From Chloroflexota bacterium (GTDB lineage: Bacteria > Chloroflexota > UBA4733), in NCBI GenBank assembly GCA_023381895.1, contig JAMCTA010000151.1, forward strand, positions 29,900 through 93,899: 64,000 bases of DNA. The letters are read 5' to 3'. Shown here one piece after another: positions 43,968 through 52,170 of this stretch; position 1 is the stretch's first letter, and every line of letters starts with the position of its first letter. The translations under genes and the position numbers were made by a program. The notes under the pieces were generated by a model that worked only from the letters and a program-made list of their open reading frames with translations, was not told where the DNA came from and did no database searches.

Positions 43968-45293
43968 CTAACGAATGTCGAGGATGGGATCGATTACTTC
44001 TGCCCAGGACGTGCCTTTCTTCCAGCGGTAGAGGCGCCGGCCTCGCTGCTCAACCACCAGCTCGTCGGCGGTTTCTATCAACCTGAGGCGTCTCTCGCGG
44101 AATACGCAGGTAGTCTGCCAGTCAGGCACTTCCACCGGTGAGCCCTCTGGTAGAGGCAGAGTTTCGGCGAGATAGCGAAACGCCTTATCCGTCCAGCCAG
44201 TGACGTGGAGAATGTCGCGCAACTCCGGGTGCTCACCCGACCACCGATCACCGAGGATTGCTGCAAAACCCGACGCAGTGTGGAAAGCTCCATTGCCATC
44301 TTGCCCCAAGAGGAGCGTTCGCTCCAGTGCCAGGCAGGTATCGTCAAGGGCACGGGAATCGACGGAACGGAGGCCGCGACAGACATCTCCCAGGCCAGCG
44401 CACCAGTGTGGGAACTCACGGCGCTTGCCACTTGTGTAGACGATCAGAGGAAGCTGGCCTTCCGGGCTGACTTGATGCCGGATGAATTGCGCCGCCCGCA
44501 TCGCGCAATCTGCGAAGTCGGCTCGTCCGAATATCCGCGCACCCAGAATGAGGCCGGGAAGACAACGCGCCACGTAGAGCGGGAAGTGGCGACCTGATGC
44601 TCTCATACCGTCTCTAGAACTGACCAGGATCTGGTCTAGACCTCCCGCAGCAGGGCCACTGATTTCTTGGGAGCGCAGCACAAGCGCGAGTGCGGGCAGC
44701 GCAAAGGTATTGGCGTACGACCGGTCTCCGGTCCATTCCGACAGCGCCAAGAAGGCTTCGGCGGCTGTCGCCTGCTTGTTCGGTACGAAGCCTTGTACTG
44801 CCGGTACGTCGCGAAAGGCGCCGGTTTCTGGATCCCAGAGACGTGAACAGAAAACGGCCTTGAGGTTTCGCTGCGCCACTTCAGCGTAGCGCGCACTGCA
44901 GTCGGATAGTAGACCGTACTCCCGCAAAGTCAGCGCGAGGCGCAACAGTGCGAGATCGCAAGCTGCCTCGTGCGGCGTGCCAAAAGGCAATGGGTTCAAT
45001 TCAAAGCTCGAGTTCCTGAATGCACCGCTGGGAAGCTGACTAGCAACAATGTCGTCGGCTGCGACACAAGCCAGGTCCAGCCAGTGGCTCTGGCGCGAGC
45101 GCTCCCATAGCCGGAGATATCCCAGAATGATACCTTCGTAACGCCAGTCTATTCCTGCTCCCGTGAAGCGGAGGCATTGTCCCCACCAGTGGGCAACGGG
45201 GCCTCCATAACCCTGTGTCCCTCGCATTGTTTCGAGCCAGGCAACGTAGCGCGCCAGGACGTGTTTCGTACTACCGGCACTAGCATCGTTCAT
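43968..45293 (-). CDS. Predicted (alpha/alpha)6-barrel protein of unknown function
   Basis: 441 residues, soluble, with repeated helical hairpins that look like a six-hairpin glycosidase or prenyltransferase-like barrel. Motif-like places are H-W-W-G-Q-C-L-R-F-T, D-W-R-Y-E-G-I-I-L-G-Y, P-F-G-T-P-H-E-A-A-C-D-L-A-L-L-R, and D-G-N-G-A-F-H-T. A conserved catalytic pair cannot be assigned by eye. The C-terminal 60 residues are a small beta-domain. It starts by overlapping (ATGA) a gene with a degenerate methyltransferase look, so they act together. No signal peptide. Confidence 0.6.
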   Translation of the reverse strand: MNDASAGSTKHVLARYVAWLETMRGTQGYGGPVAHWWGQCLRFTGAGIDWRYEGIILGYLRLWERSRQSHWLDLACVAADDIVASQLPSGAFRNSSFELNPLPFGTPHEAACDLALLRLALTLREYGLLSDCSARYAEVAQRNLKAVFCSRLWDPETGAFRDVPAVQGFVPNKQATAAEAFLALSEWTGDRSYANTFALPALALVLRSQEISGPAAGGLDQILVSSRDGMRASGRHFPLYVARCLPGLILGARIFGRADFADCAMRAAQFIRHQVSPEGQLPLIVYTSGKRREFPHWCAGLGDVCRGLRSVDSRALDDTCLALERTLLLGQDGNGAFHTASGFAAILGDRWSGEHPELRDILHVTGWTDKAFRYLAETLPLPEGSPVEVPDWQTTCVFRERRLRLIETADELVVEQRGRRLYRWKKGTSWAEVIDPILDIR

Positions 45294-45934
45294 GCCATTC
45301 GCTTCCGTGCCAAGATTAGGGCAGCCTGCGCAAACATTGTGACCGGCCAGCAGGTGCGGAAGTGACGGCGCATTGCTGAATGGTGCTCATCGTACAGGGC
45401 TTGATCACCTCGGAGGAGGGCAAAGCGGCCAAGGGCGCTGGATACCAATGCCCGAGGCCCCAGGTATCCTTCGGATACGAACGGGAAGTAGCCGTGCCTA
45501 CGGAGCCAGTAGCGTATCGTCACTGTCTGGGGCAGCGGCAATACGCTGCTAGATGCGACTCGCGAATCTACGTACACGGCCAGCACGCCCGCTCTCACGC
45601 CCTGAGCAGCTAGCGGCCGCACCAGCTGCACCACCGTCGCAGCCGCTCCGATCACAAGCTCGTACTCATCCTGCACGAGCACAGTGAGAGGCGCAGTGGT
45701 CCAGTCCCCTCCTACAAAATCGCGGAGTCGCACCCCAGCGCTGAAGTAAGCAGGCTCTTGAACAACCACCGTGGCAGTCGGAAAACGCATCAAGGTGGCG
45801 GCGATGAAACTGAGGTCCTCTCCAGCCAGAACAGCGACGCGATCGGGTGCAAGACAAGCACAGTGGTCAAGCGCCCAAACCATCGATAGCGGGGGTCGCC
45901 ACCAGTTCTCTGGGAACATATCTTCGACGCCCAC
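45290..45934 (-). CDS. Degenerate methyltransferase-like protein
   Basis: 214 residues with a Rossmann-like order: V-A-V-L-A-G-E-D where a class I methyltransferase would have its glycine-rich motif I, then alternating beta strands (V-V-V-Q-E, L-V-I-G-A-A). The expected GxGxG is missing, so SAM binding is doubtful. The tail is W-L-R-R-H-G-Y-F-P-F followed by basic residues. It overlaps the barrel gene by 4 nt. It may be a pseudoenzyme or an unrelated fold. Confidence 0.45.
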   Translation of the reverse strand: MGVEDMFPENWWRPPLSMVWALDHCACLAPDRVAVLAGEDLSFIAATLMRFPTATVVVQEPAYFSAGVRLRDFVGGDWTTAPLTVLVQDEYELVIGAAATVVQLVRPLAAQGVRAGVLAVYVDSRVASSSVLPLPQTVTIRYWLRRHGYFPFVSEGYLGPRALVSSALGRFALLRGDQALYDEHHSAMRRHFRTCWPVTMFAQAALILARKRMA

Positions 45935-46157
45935 TCGACTCTTTCAGCTTCAACGGCTATAGCAAGCAACTTTGCTGTAGCATAGCAATTGGTGAGTATC
46001 CTTGCGTTGTCGAGGACCTCCTGCTTGCAGGCCTGGCGTCGATTACGAGCAACTTTCAGAGAGTTAACGGCATACAAGTGTTACGCCGAAAGACGACAAT
46101 CGTTTTGGAGGCCGAGCACTCAATAGCAGAACAAACGGAGCGGGTGGTTCGTGAGGG

Positions 46158-47582
46158 ATGAGAACGTGGAGACATCTCGCGGCAATTCTCGGCCTCCTTC
46201 TGGCAGTTTTATGCCAGTTCTTCGCGAGTCCGACGCCGGCGCTCGCCGCTGCTACGGCTGATTTTCCGATTGCGGGCGGGCACTTCTATTCGGAGGCTAA
46301 TGGTCAGGGTGGAGGGCCTGGTCAGCCTGGGTTCACTATTACGAATGATGGCGGCATTCCATTCTGGTCGACCTTCGCGGCGGCTGGAGGTATCTCAGCA
46401 CTCGGCTACCCTATCTCTCAGCGCTTCGTCTCTGGCGCTTTCGTATATCAGGCGACGCAGAAGGCGCTCCTCCAATGGGACGGGGCGCACGTCACTATCG
46501 CGAACGTGCTCGATCAGCTGCACACGCTCGGATTCGATCCGGTTCTCCAAGCGCGATTCTTTACGCCTCCTCCTATCGATAATAGCGCTGATACTGGGCT
46601 ACCCTGGCCTCTCGTTGTCGCTCGCCACGAGCAGTTGCTTGCAACTGCTCCACTGCTACAGGCTGCCTACGTCGCCGTCCCTAACCCCATTCTACTCTAT
46701 GGCCTGCCGATGACCCCGCCCACTCCTGAAGCAAATGGTGCCGTCATTGTCGTCCGCTTGCAGCGGGCTGTTCTTCAGTTGTGGACGACGGCTCAGCCCT
46801 GGGCGGCCGCCAACCAGGTGACGGTTGCCAACGCTGGTGATATTCTCAAGAGCCTCGGATTGCTTCCCGCCAGCTCGCTGGCTCCAGTAGCTCCGCCCAC
46901 TCCAGCTACGGTATCGTCCTCCGCTGTATCACCCGGCAGCTCTGATAACTGGGCTGGCTACTACGTACAGACTGATCCCACGGCACTTCAGACAGGGGTG
47001 TTCACAGATGTTCGCGGGTCGTGGACCGTGCCTACAGTCGATTGCTCAAAGACGCCGAATGGGTCAGTTGGAGTGTGGGTCGGCCTCGACGGCGTGTCTT
47101 CCATTACCGTCGAACAGGCAGGAACTTCGAGCGACTGTGAGAAAGGGTCGGCCCAGTACTCCGCTTGGATGGAGGTTTTCCCATCTGACCCACGTACCGC
47201 GGAGATGACCATCCAGCCGGGAGACCAGATCACGGCTGAGGTCCAGTACCTTGGCGACCAGGTGTTCCGCCTGAGTTTGCGGGATGAGACTACTGGCCAG
47301 GGTTTCTCAGTCCGGCGCTATTCACCCGGTAACCTGTCGTCGGCTGAATGGGTGGTCGAGGCGCCGCTGACCGGACATGGCATAGCCCCTTTGGCGGCCT
47401 TCTCTCCCATTACAGTCTCAAGTGCCTCCGTAACCGCCAATGGACAAAGCGGTGCCATCCAAAACCCCAGCTGGTCAACCGCCAAGATCACGATGACCGA
47501 CACAAGCGGCAACGCCCGGGCTTCAGTCTCACCACTCGATCCTGCTACGGACTCTTTTACTGTGACTTGGCTGCAACAATAA
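46158..47582 (+). CDS. Secreted G1 (eqolisin) glutamic peptidase with N-terminal repeat domain
   Basis: 474 residues. Residues 1-31 are a signal peptide ending A-L-A-A-A. Residues 35-235 hold two units with F-W-S...L-G-Y-P-I-S-Q-R-F-like blocks of the kind I associate with Chloroflexota. A Pro/Ala linker leads to the G1 domain from D-N-W-A-G-Y-Y-V at 263. G-S-W-T-V-P-T-V, W-V-G-L-D-G, catalytic Gln320 in V-E-Q-A-G, Y-S-A-W-M-E-V-F-P, and catalytic Glu397 in S-A-E-W-V-V-E are in the eqolisin order; the Gln-Glu spacing of 77 is close to the 83 of scytalidoglutamic peptidase. It would be an acid-active, pepstatin-insensitive secreted peptidase. Confidence 0.85.
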   Translation: MRTWRHLAAILGLLLAVLCQFFASPTPALAAATADFPIAGGHFYSEANGQGGGPGQPGFTITNDGGIPFWSTFAAAGGISALGYPISQRFVSGAFVYQATQKALLQWDGAHVTIANVLDQLHTLGFDPVLQARFFTPPPIDNSADTGLPWPLVVARHEQLLATAPLLQAAYVAVPNPILLYGLPMTPPTPEANGAVIVVRLQRAVLQLWTTAQPWAAANQVTVANAGDILKSLGLLPASSLAPVAPPTPATVSSSAVSPGSSDNWAGYYVQTDPTALQTGVFTDVRGSWTVPTVDCSKTPNGSVGVWVGLDGVSSITVEQAGTSSDCEKGSAQYSAWMEVFPSDPRTAEMTIQPGDQITAEVQYLGDQVFRLSLRDETTGQGFSVRRYSPGNLSSAEWVVEAPLTGHGIAPLAAFSPITVSSASVTANGQSGAIQNPSWSTAKITMTDTSGNARASVSPLDPATDSFTVTWLQQ

Positions 47583-47641
47583 CGTCGGCGCCAGCAGCGC
47601 TGTTGTAGCATGTGTAGTCCGATCTTGAGAGTGGAGAATGT

Positions 47642-48292
47642 GTGGTTGTCGTAGTCATTGTTGCAGCACTCGCTGGCTATCTTCTGGGCAGCATTCCCGT
47701 CGGCTACCTTGTCGGGCTTACCTACCACGGGATCGACGTGCGCAACTACGGTAGTCGCAGGACTGGAGCCACAAATGTGCTTCGGACGCTCGGGCCGAGA
47801 GCCGCAGCCTGGGTCGCTGCTGGAGACCTTGCAAAAGGCGCTGCGGCGATTCTGTTCGCTCAGGTACTCTCCCAATCTTGGAATCCGAGCATGCTCCATG
47901 TGTGCGAGGTCGCGGCCGCACTTTCGGCTCTTGCTGGCCACAACTGGTCTGTTTTCGCACACTGGTCAGGAGGCCGAGGTGTGCTCGTATCAGCCGGAGC
48001 CCTTCTCGTGCTGTTTCCGCCTGCATTTGTGATTAGTGCGATCGTCGCTGTCTCCGTCATCGCGCTGTCGCGGTTTGTATCGCTGGGGTCGCTCGTTGGT
48101 GCAGTTCTCGCCTGCCTCTCACTCCTTACTGCAGTCGTTGTTGGCCACGAGCCACGGTCGTACGCTCTCTATGCTGTGATTGGAGCACTCACGATAGTCA
48201 TCCAGCACCGCGACAACATCGATCGCCTGCGCTCTGGGACCGAAAGAAAGCTTGGCCATCAGGTCCGTATGCCACCGAATGGAGCCGCGTGA
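47642..48292 (+). CDS. plsY: Acyl-phosphate:glycerol-3-phosphate acyltransferase PlsY
   Basis: 216 residues, about five hydrophobic helices. L-L-G-S-I-P-V-G-Y-L near residues 14-23, G-S-R-R-T-G-A-T-N-V-L-R (GSGNxGATN in the family), D-L-A-K-G, and G-H-N-W-S-V-F with S-G-G-R-G-V are the conserved loops. It acylates the sn-1 position of glycerol 3-phosphate in membrane lipid synthesis, working with GpsA. GTG start; stop 4 nt before aroKB. Confidence 0.92.
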   Translation: MVVVVIVAALAGYLLGSIPVGYLVGLTYHGIDVRNYGSRRTGATNVLRTLGPRAAAWVAAGDLAKGAAAILFAQVLSQSWNPSMLHVCEVAAALSALAGHNWSVFAHWSGGRGVLVSAGALLVLFPPAFVISAIVAVSVIALSRFVSLGSLVGAVLACLSLLTAVVVGHEPRSYALYAVIGALTIVIQHRDNIDRLRSGTERKLGHQVRMPPNGAA

Positions 48293-48296
48293 GACT

Positions 48297-49919
48297 ATGA
48301 TGACACGACATCTCGTCCTGGCAGGATTGAGCGGCAGTGGAAAGACTACCGTAGGATGCCAGGCTGCACGAATACTTCAGGCTCCATTCATCGATACCGA
48401 CGTACTCATCGAAGCCCGTGAAGGGATGTCGATTGCGGATCTGTTTCAGGAGAGAGGTGAGGCCTATTTTCGCACCGTGGAAGAGGAAGTCGTGCGTTCG
48501 GCTCTCGCAGGTCCACCTGCGGTGATCAGCCTCGGAGGAGGAGCTGTGCTCTCTCCACGGACACGCGTGCGGCTCGCTGCTCAGCGAACGGTGTGGCTAG
48601 ACTGCCCGCCAGAAGTACTCGCCGACCGGACTCATGCTGATGGAGCTGCGCAGAAGCGACCGCTTCTTGCTGCACCAGATCTCGTTGTACGGCTCACCGC
48701 GCTGTGGCAGGAGCGCGCAGAGTTCTACGCGCAGTGCCAGTGGTGCCTTGATGCCACTATAGCCCCCCACCTTCTGGCTGCCCAGGTTGTCGAACTCACT
48801 GAAGCTGCCGCTGAGCATCCACAGGATCTGGAGATCAAGACTGCGGCCAGCGCTGAACAGCGTGACTACGTCGTGCGGGTCGGAAGGGGCGTTATCGCTG
48901 ATCTTCCCCACATCCTTGACCGCTTTTCGTCATCCACACGCAGCTTTCTCGTGAGCGATTCAGGTGCGTGGGCGGCGCTCGAGAGCATCATTCAGGAGGC
49001 GCTGCGCCCATCGACGCGAGAGACTCTGGCAACTGCGTTTCCGGATGGCGAAGAGTCCAAGACGTTGGAAACCGCGTCAGGCTTGTGGACGTGGCTGGCA
49101 AGCCAGCGCGCCGAGCGCCGAGAGCCGCTCATCGCTTTCGGTGGCGGCGTCGTAGGAGATGTCAGTGGCTTCGTGGCCGCAACCTACATGCGCGGCATTC
49201 CATTCATCCAGATTCCAACGACGCTACTGGCGCAAGTCGACAGCAGTATCGGCGGAAAGGTTGCCATCGATCATCCTCTCGCGAAGAACTTGATAGGGAG
49301 CTTCAAAGCGCCCGAGTTCGTTCTGGTCGACACGACACTCCTCGCAAGCCTTCCAGCCCGCCAAATCAGTTCGGGCTGGGCTGAGGTGCTCAAGCACGGC
49401 GTCATTTTCGATGAAGAGCTGTTCAGCCTCATGGAGCAAGAGGGGGCTGCTCTCCGACGCGTGCGACCCGATCTTACCCTCTCAACAGTGCGACGGAGCC
49501 TTGAAATCAAAGCGCGCGTCGTCCAAGAGGATGAGTTTGAGCGCGGTCCCAGGATACTGCTCAATCTTGGCCACACATTGGGGCACGCTGTCGAAGCCGC
49601 TGCTGGGTACGGTCATTTTCTCCACGGTGAGGCGGTGAGCCTGGGAATGGTGGCAGAAGCCTGGATGGCTGTGCAGCTTGGATTGTGCTCGCCTAGTGTC
49701 CTGGAGCGCCTGGAAAGAGCGCTGATAGGACTCAATCTACCAGTACGCCTCGATAGCATCGATCCGGAGCTCGTTCTCCAAATCGCACAACGAGACAAGA
49801 AAGTCCGGCAAGGCAAGGTCGTCTGGGTGCTGCCTGTACGTATCGGTGAGGCCCGACGCACCCAAGATGTTCCACCTGAGCTTGCGGCAAGGGCCGTTCA
49901 CTACCTTCTCGAGGGGTAG
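48297..49919 (+). CDS. aroKB: Bifunctional shikimate kinase/3-dehydroquinate synthase
   Basis: 540 residues. The AroK part (1-175) has Walker A G-L-S-G-S-G-K-T-T at 10-18, D-T-D (magnesium) and S-L-G-G-G-A. The AroB part from about 185 has the nucleotide motif G-D-E-E-S-K-like D-G-E-E-S-K, G-G-G-V-V-G-D-V, P-T-T-L-L-A-Q-V-D-S-S-I-G-G-K, and metal ligands in N-L-G-H-T-L-G-H-A-V-E and H-G-E-A-V. One protein therefore catalyses two non-consecutive steps of the shikimate pathway. The start codon pair ATG-ATG is 5 nt after plsY. Confidence 0.94.
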   Translation: MMTRHLVLAGLSGSGKTTVGCQAARILQAPFIDTDVLIEAREGMSIADLFQERGEAYFRTVEEEVVRSALAGPPAVISLGGGAVLSPRTRVRLAAQRTVWLDCPPEVLADRTHADGAAQKRPLLAAPDLVVRLTALWQERAEFYAQCQWCLDATIAPHLLAAQVVELTEAAAEHPQDLEIKTAASAEQRDYVVRVGRGVIADLPHILDRFSSSTRSFLVSDSGAWAALESIIQEALRPSTRETLATAFPDGEESKTLETASGLWTWLASQRAERREPLIAFGGGVVGDVSGFVAATYMRGIPFIQIPTTLLAQVDSSIGGKVAIDHPLAKNLIGSFKAPEFVLVDTTLLASLPARQISSGWAEVLKHGVIFDEELFSLMEQEGAALRRVRPDLTLSTVRRSLEIKARVVQEDEFERGPRILLNLGHTLGHAVEAAAGYGHFLHGEAVSLGMVAEAWMAVQLGLCSPSVLERLERALIGLNLPVRLDSIDPELVLQIAQRDKKVRQGKVVWVLPVRIGEARRTQDVPPELAARAVHYLLEG

Positions 49920-49925
49920 AGCGCC

Positions 49926-50387
49926 ATGCAAACTAGCCCAGGAGCACGGTTTCGCATCGGAGTATTTGCTGTCGTTACGAGAGGCGAACGCGCGCTTCTT
50001 GCACAGCGAAGAGATAGCGGGTGGTGGAACCTGCCCGGCGGAGGCTTGGAGGCTGGAGAAACCGCCGACGAGGGAGTCGTTCGGGAGGTCTTCGAGGAGA
50101 CGGGTCTCAATGTTGAGGTCGTCCGTCTCGTTGGAGTCTATTCGAAACCCCAAGCACACGAAATCGTACTGCTCTTCGAATGTAGGGAAGTTGGAGGAGC
50201 ACTCCATTGCACTGATGAGTCCCAGGCATTCCAGTGGGTGTCTCCTACGACTCTCCCACCCCAGACGCTACCAAAGCATGCGGAGCGTCTGGAAGACTGG
50301 TCTTGCCATTACCCTGCAGCCGTCCTACGGTCTCAACGCTCTCCTTCGCTACGAGATGCGGATGAGTCCGGCAGATCTCATCTGTAG
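49926..50387 (+). CDS. Nudix hydrolase
   Basis: 153 residues. The Nudix box runs from G-G-G-L-E-A-G-E-T near residue 38 through R-E-V-F-E-E-T-G-L, with all metal-binding glutamates. The preceding W-W-N-L-P is typical of NUDIX sanitising enzymes (8-oxo-dGTP or ADP-ribose type). The substrate cannot be told from the sequence. It begins 6 nt after aroKB. The last 30 residues are outside the fold. Confidence 0.88.
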   Translation: MQTSPGARFRIGVFAVVTRGERALLAQRRDSGWWNLPGGGLEAGETADEGVVREVFEETGLNVEVVRLVGVYSKPQAHEIVLLFECREVGGALHCTDESQAFQWVSPTTLPPQTLPKHAERLEDWSCHYPAAVLRSQRSPSLRDADESGRSHL

Positions 50388-50638
50388 TCTTTGACAGGTC
50401 CTGGTCGGCGATCCAACTTCGTTCTCTTTACGCCTGCCAGCCCTCTTCGAGCCTTCGCCTTCGGTCTCATCTTCAAGTTGACGCCATAACTCGAAGCCGC
50501 TAACAGGTTTCATACAGTTTAGGGATTTGTGATACTTCGATTGACTCATCAGATTATTCTGACGGTGTCGTGACGTGTATGTCTCCGCAGTCGCTTTGCA
50601 GAACCCCAAGAAGACATCTCTCAGAGAGGAACCTGCCC

Positions 50639-51313
50639 GTGCTCCTAGATGGCATATCCAAGAGAATTGTGGCAACTGTCACAGCAGGGGTATTACTCAC
50701 GAGCGGCGCCGGCGCAGTCGTTGTCCAGCACGTTAGGACCGCACCACAAGCGATGGCAACCGCATCGACAACGACGACCTCGTCTTTGAACTCACCGTCA
50801 CTACGGGGTGAGACTCCGCTCAAGCAGGTGCTGGACCAGCTCGTCACGAAAGGCACGATTTCGACGCCACAGGAAGGTGCGATTCTCAGCGCATGGCAAC
50901 AATATGCACAATCGCACCCGCAATCGCAGCGCCCTCTGCACGGACCTGGCTTTCTCCACGCCGACTTTTCCGTGATCGCGAGTGCGCTGCACCTCACTCG
51001 AACGCAGCTTCTTACCGACCTGCGCAAAGGGCAGACCATTGACCAGATCGCTCAGTCGCAGAATGTCCCGATCGCAACGGTTACGTCGACCATATTGGCC
51101 CACGCGAAGAGCCGCCTCGACGCGGCGGTTGCGGCAAACAAACTGACGCAGGCGCAGGAAACGGCAATGTTGACGAATCTGTCCGATCGTTTGGGCACGC
51201 TCTTCTCTCAGAGCGTCACCAAGTTTCACCACGGGCAAGAGCGTCACCCGTGGGGTCGAGCTAGATCTTCAACTGCGACGGGTACGGCAGCGACCACTGT
51301 ACCGCTGCACTAG
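50639..51313 (+). CDS. Secreted/membrane-anchored helical protein
   Basis: 224 residues from GTG with AGAGAGG 9 nt upstream. A hydrophobic helix (residues 9-26) looks like a signal or anchor. Residues 40-210 are Ala/Gln/Thr-rich, helical, with repeats resembling the A-L-x-L-T-x-x-Q-L-x-x-D-L-x-x-G-x-T-I and K-L-T-Q-A-Q-E blocks found in small actinobacterial and Chloroflexota surface proteins. No catalytic motif. It stands alone, with a strong hairpin terminator 18 nt later, so it is probably transcribed separately from the regulator pair. Confidence 0.7.
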   Translation: MLLDGISKRIVATVTAGVLLTSGAGAVVVQHVRTAPQAMATASTTTTSSLNSPSLRGETPLKQVLDQLVTKGTISTPQEGAILSAWQQYAQSHPQSQRPLHGPGFLHADFSVIASALHLTRTQLLTDLRKGQTIDQIAQSQNVPIATVTSTILAHAKSRLDAAVAANKLTQAQETAMLTNLSDRLGTLFSQSVTKFHHGQERHPWGRARSSTATGTAATTVPLH

Positions 51314-51330
51314 TGCGGGGCGACGACGCG

Positions 51331-51359
51331 GGGCGAGCAGCGGCGTGTGCTGCTCGCCC
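51331..51359 (+). terminator. Rho-independent terminator after the secreted protein
   Basis: GGGCGAGCAGC and GCTGCTCGCCC form an 11-bp perfect stem with a 7-nt loop, followed by TATTGCTGTTCTC. It separates the secreted protein gene from the two-component genes. A TACAAT at 51409-51414 may be the -10 of the regulator gene. Confidence 0.7.
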
Positions 51360-51442
51360 TATTGCTGTTCTCAGGCCGCAGACTGATCAGCAACGTGAGG
51401 ATGGGGGATACAATGGTACACACTGGAGTTGAGGAGAGATCT

Positions 51443-52168
51443 ATGGCTGGAGAATCGATCCTCGTCGTTGAAGATGAAGCCAACATCGCCCGGATCCTCA
51501 CCATGTACCTCGAGCGGGAAGGCTATCGAGTAGTTGTCGCACGTGACGGCGAACAGGGGCTCGAGCAGTTTCATCTCGAGCATCCCGACCTGATCATTCT
51601 CGATCTCCTTCTTCCGAAGCTTGATGGTCTGGAAGTGTGCAGAAGAATCAGACGTCAGTCGTTCGTCCCACTCCTTATGCTGACAGCGAAGAAGGATGAA
51701 ACAGACAAGATTGTTGGGCTCGAGCTGGGCGCTGACGACTACATGACGAAGCCCTTCAGTCCCCGAGAAATGGTCACTCGAGTTCGTGCCATACTGCGGA
51801 GAGCACGTCAGACCTCAGCGCCGCCAGCCTCTGAGGGCGTCATGGAATTTGGAGAGCTCCGGATCGATGCACCCAAGCGCTCTGTGCGTGTAGGTAACCG
51901 ATCCGTTCTACTCACCGCCAAGGAGTTCGACCTTCTGCACGTTCTTGCCAGTAGCCCCGGCAAGGTGTTCAGCCGCGATGCCTTGCTCAACCAGGTATGG
52001 GGTTATGACTACTATGGCGATGCCCGCACAGTGGATGTCCACATCGGCACGCTCCGCAAGAAGCTTGAGCCCCAGCCTTCGAGTCCGCGCTGGGTCAAGA
52101 CAGTTTGGGGCGTAGGCTACAAGTTTGATGAGTCAGTGGCTGAGGTTGCGCCTGGTTTGGAGGGATAA
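51443..52168 (+). CDS. OmpR/PhoB-family response regulator
   Basis: 241 residues from ATG with GAGGAGAG 8 nt upstream. The receiver domain has the acidic pair V-V-E-D-E, phospho-acceptor Asp54 in I-L-D-L, M-L-T-A-K-K and the K-P-F loop. The C-terminal winged helix has T-A-K-E-F-D-L-L and G-D-A-R-T-V-D-V-H-I-G-T-L-R-K-K-L. It is a transcription factor, controlled by the histidine kinase that follows. The stop overlaps the kinase's ribosome site. Confidence 0.94.
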   Translation: MAGESILVVEDEANIARILTMYLEREGYRVVVARDGEQGLEQFHLEHPDLIILDLLLPKLDGLEVCRRIRRQSFVPLLMLTAKKDETDKIVGLELGADDYMTKPFSPREMVTRVRAILRRARQTSAPPASEGVMEFGELRIDAPKRSVRVGNRSVLLTAKEFDLLHVLASSPGKVFSRDALLNQVWGYDYYGDARTVDVHIGTLRKKLEPQPSSPRWVKTVWGVGYKFDESVAEVAPGLEG

Positions 52169-52170
52169 GC

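Noticed and set aside
45847..46161. Plus-strand frame upstream of the G1 peptidase
   Set aside because: It overlaps the minus-strand methyltransferase-like gene, and its codon pattern looks antisense; no domain recognised.
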